Shown here: positions 5,515-7,376 of the stretch, one piece after another
How the letters are laid out: each line of letters opens with the position of its first letter
Numbering within the stretch: position 1 is the first letter of the stretch
Origin: Ignavibacteriaceae bacterium
GTDB taxonomy: Bacteria; Bacteroidota; Ignavibacteria; Ignavibacteriales; Ignavibacteriaceae
NCBI GenBank assembly: GCA_031292465.1
Contig: JARLHB010000263.1
Span: 1 to 7,376 of the forward strand
Direction: 5' to 3'
Length of the DNA stretch: 7,376 nucleotides
Translations under genes and position numbers: made by a program
The notes under the pieces: model-generated
What the model was told of the DNA's origin: nothing
Databases searched by the model: none
The model's input: only the letters and a program-made list of their open reading frames with translations

Positions 5515-6573
5515 TTATATATAAAGGAATGGAGAAAATGACAATAATCTTTTTTGAGCAATTTCGATAAACTCATTTTTCATCAGTTTTTGTTTTCTTC
5601 CATTCCAGTTGGATATTCTATCTTTTAATTGTGCTGAATTGTAATCTTTGTTTAGTTCTGTATTAATAACAAAATCAACTGTTGCTAATAATTCCATTCC
5701 GAAGGGAGATTCAAAACCCTCAATTAAATTATATACGGATTCTAATCTTTGTTTTTGTTCCTGAGTACAGTTATTGCTAATAAACTCTTCAATTTTTTCT
5801 ATCTCACTTGAAACTATAGTTATTTTATCGAAAGGTTGAGCCGTTTTTCCTTTCATCCCTGATAAATAGTGTCCATCCATATCATTTAGAACGTGAGTTA
5901 ATTTGTCTGCATAAGGTCCATATTTACCTTTTTCAAAATCTAAATGTAGCTTCTCACCAAATCGTTGTAGGAAGTATACCAACTTCTGAGCCTCAAGTAA
6001 AGTAAGTTCGTAACCAAGTACTGTATATTGGTTTAATAATGCAATAACCATGGCTCTAACGGCTGTTAATTTTGGTTTTTTAGTACGAGTCTTTTGGGAA
6101 GGATTATCATAAGCATAATCTGAAGGTTCAAATAGAAAAACTTTTAAGTCAACAATATTATCAAGTGAATTAATAATTAATGGCCTTACATCATTCCATT
6201 TTAACTGACCATTACCGCATCCTAAGGGAGGAATAGCGATGGACTTTATATTATTATTAATGATAAAATGTTTAAGATCTTTTAGTCCTTCCCTAATCCA
6301 TTCAATTTTTGAGGGATAACGCCAATGCTTTTTGGTAGGGAAGTTGATGATATACTTTGGATTAGTAAACTTACCAGTTTCAGTTACAAAGATTTTGCCA
6401 ATTTGAATTTTACTGTCTTTAGCAGCATTCTCGTATTCTTTAAAATTATTAGGGAAGGCTTTTTTAAATTGTAGTGCAACACCTTTACCCATAATACCAA
6501 CAGTGTTTACGGTATTAACCAATGCCTCAGAATCAGCTTCGATGAGATTGCCATTTTTAATAAATTCAAACAT
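5515..6573 (-). CDS. darG: DarG, macro-domain DNA ADP-ribosylglycohydrolase antitoxin
   Basis: The protein is 352 residues long from the ATG at 6571-6573. Residues 1 to about 155 are a macro domain: NLIEADSEALVNTVNTVGIMG with the Asn-rich ligand loop, GKGVALQFKKAFP, NFPTKKHWR near 78-85 containing the lysine (about K81) that matches the catalytic Lys of characterised DarG, and the phosphate loop IPPLGCGNG (114-122). This domain removes ADP-ribose from thymidine in DNA. Residues about 165-352 form the second domain (AQKLVYFLQ, KYGPYADKL), which in studied homologues binds DarT and blocks its DNA site. I chose this ATG because family members start just before the macro domain, the catalytic lysine then falls at the expected position, and it begins one base after the darT stop. 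An upstream in-frame ATG at 6598-6600 would add MSNLSGIIN and overlap darT by 26 bases. Confidence 0.92.
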   Translation of the reverse strand: MFEFIKNGNLIEADSEALVNTVNTVGIMGKGVALQFKKAFPNNFKEYENAAKDSKIQIGKIFVTETGKFTNPKYIINFPTKKHWRYPSKIEWIREGLKDLKHFIINNNIKSIAIPPLGCGNGQLKWNDVRPLIINSLDNIVDLKVFLFEPSDYAYDNPSQKTRTKKPKLTAVRAMVIALLNQYTVLGYELTLLEAQKLVYFLQRFGEKLHLDFEKGKYGPYADKLTHVLNDMDGHYLSGMKGKTAQPFDKITIVSSEIEKIEEFISNNCTQEQKQRLESVYNLIEGFESPFGMELLATVDFVINTELNKDYNSAQLKDRISNWNGRKQKLMKNEFIEIAQKRLLSFSPFLYI

Positions 6574-6574
6574 A

Positions 6575-7213
6575 TTAATAATACCACTTAGGTTTGACAT
6601 ATGTTTTTATATTTGTATTACATTTACGTTGAATTTCGTTTACAGTAGTTTCCATAATGTCATCGATAACAACTATACCAAATATACAAGTAATAGGCAC
6701 AAATTGATATACAAGAAATTCTGCCATCCTCCTTCTGCTTCTGTCATTATCATTCACTGTATTATTCCAATAGGTCGCTCCCATTATCACCCAGTCTACA
6801 AACCTTAAATCATTCTCGGTATTATAAAATTGCGATATTTCTACGTAGGCGTGACCATCAGTAAATACATAGGGTATTTTTGATGCTTTTATTTCTTGTA
6901 CGGAACTTACCAGATATATTATATCATTTTGTGTCCCTTGAAATCCTTGAACATTTCCTTTGTTAATGCTGTAAAGCATAGGTGAACGAGGGGCAAAATA
7001 AAAAGGCACATAATCGTTTAATACGCCTCCTGGATCAATAGGAACGTTACGATTACCTCTTTTGTCTATTAAATTTTTATGACCAATATTAAAATAATTC
7101 GGATCACATTTATCTGAATTTCTACAAAATAAACCATTCGCTAATGTAAATTCTAAGTTACGATAATGGCTTATTCGATAAATAAATGTTGGTCGTATAA
7201 AACCTATGGGCAT
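6575..7213 (-). CDS. darT: DarT, DNA thymidine ADP-ribosyltransferase toxin (DUF4433)
   Basis: The 212-residue protein is of normal family length. Motifs are the N-terminal NAD-site region IYRISHYRNLEFTLANGLF (11-29), the long conserved stretch NDYVPFYFAPRSPMLYSI (66-83), and DRSRRRMAEFLVYQFVP (157-173), whose Glu165 matches the catalytic glutamate of studied DarT enzymes. DarT uses NAD+ to attach ADP-ribose to thymidine in short motifs of single-stranded DNA. This halts replication and is reversed by DarG. The toxin gene precedes the antitoxin gene, as in characterised darTG operons, and the two are essentially contiguous, so DarG translation is likely coupled to DarT. The ATG at 7211-7213 has no evident Shine-Dalgarno and is followed directly by family-typical sequence. 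All recognisable catalytic features are present, so the toxin appears intact. Confidence 0.93.
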   Translation of the reverse strand: MPIGFIRPTFIYRISHYRNLEFTLANGLFCRNSDKCDPNYFNIGHKNLIDKRGNRNVPIDPGGVLNDYVPFYFAPRSPMLYSINKGNVQGFQGTQNDIIYLVSSVQEIKASKIPYVFTDGHAYVEISQFYNTENDLRFVDWVIMGATYWNNTVNDNDRSRRRMAEFLVYQFVPITCIFGIVVIDDIMETTVNEIQRKCNTNIKTYVKPKWYY

Positions 7214-7287
7214 ATATATAACAACTATATTTTAGATTTTTAAATATAAGTTAAAATATAAAAATTATTTGTATCTACGCCTAAATA

Positions 7288-7376
7288 TCACTTCAATTTT
7301 ATAGCAATACATTCATGTGCTGTTCTTCCTGCCTGGTAAATTGAAGAACTATGCTTTAAAATCCGCCAGCCGGAAT
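7288..7376 (-). CDS. Unrecognised gene, last 28 codons (5' end outside window)
   Basis: On the minus strand one frame enters at the window edge and runs 28 codons to TGA at 7288-7290. It reads SGWRILKHSSSIYQAGRTAH and then ECIAIKLK. The other two minus-strand frames hit stops within nine codons. The sequence has a coding-like, balanced composition with helical, basic character, but I cannot assign a family from so short a piece. It ends 74 bases before the darT start on the same strand, so it could be the gene upstream of darTG, or a fragment. Confidence 0.5.
   Translation of the reverse strand, partial: SGWRILKHSSSIYQAGRTAHECIAIKLK

Noticed and set aside
6503..6808. 101-codon plus-strand ORF
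   Set aside because: It is antisense across the darT-darG junction; both minus-strand genes are strongly supported.

Overview
This AT-rich window looks like chromosomal DNA from a member of the Bacteroidota/Ignavibacteriota/Chlorobiota group. The clues are a PorT-like outer-membrane beta-barrel protein with a signal peptide ending in FAQ, weak or absent Shine-Dalgarno sites before several genes, an Mrp ATPase without the CxxC pair beside a short NifU-type protein, and a MoxR ATPase. The assignment is an inference from family flavour; there is no rRNA or marker gene to settle it.

Layout. Bases 1-516 (+) hold the C-terminal half of a MoxR-type AAA+ ATPase. Bases 517-2166 are a gene-poor, very AT-rich accessory stretch. 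It contains a frameshifted secreted-protein ORF (825-1095), an intact outer-membrane beta-barrel gene (1266-1928) and a 48-codon signal-peptide ORF (1964-2110), all on +. From 2167 onward every gene is on the minus strand: an AI-2E family membrane transporter (2167-3228), a hairpin-rich intergenic repeat cluster (about 3287-3580), a NifU C-terminal-domain protein (3846-4070), the Mrp/ApbC P-loop ATPase (4134-5243), a doubtful 37-codon ORF (5296-5409), the macro-domain antitoxin DarG (5515-6573), the DNA ADP-ribosyltransferase toxin DarT (6575-7213), and the last 28 codons of an unrecognised gene (7288-7376).

How the genes work together. mrp and the NifU-like gene form a two-gene Fe-S cluster carrier/scaffold unit. 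darT-darG form a tightly coupled toxin-antitoxin operon: DarT ADP-ribosylates thymidine in single-stranded DNA, and the DarG macro domain removes the mark while its C-terminal half is expected to bind and inhibit DarT. This system is the most biologically notable content of the window. It is a known type (macro-domain DarG, DarTG2-like), associated with anti-phage defence and mobile DNA, and is not a new one. The least explained material is the 3.3-3.6 kb repeat cluster, where three related hairpins differ by changes that keep the stems paired.
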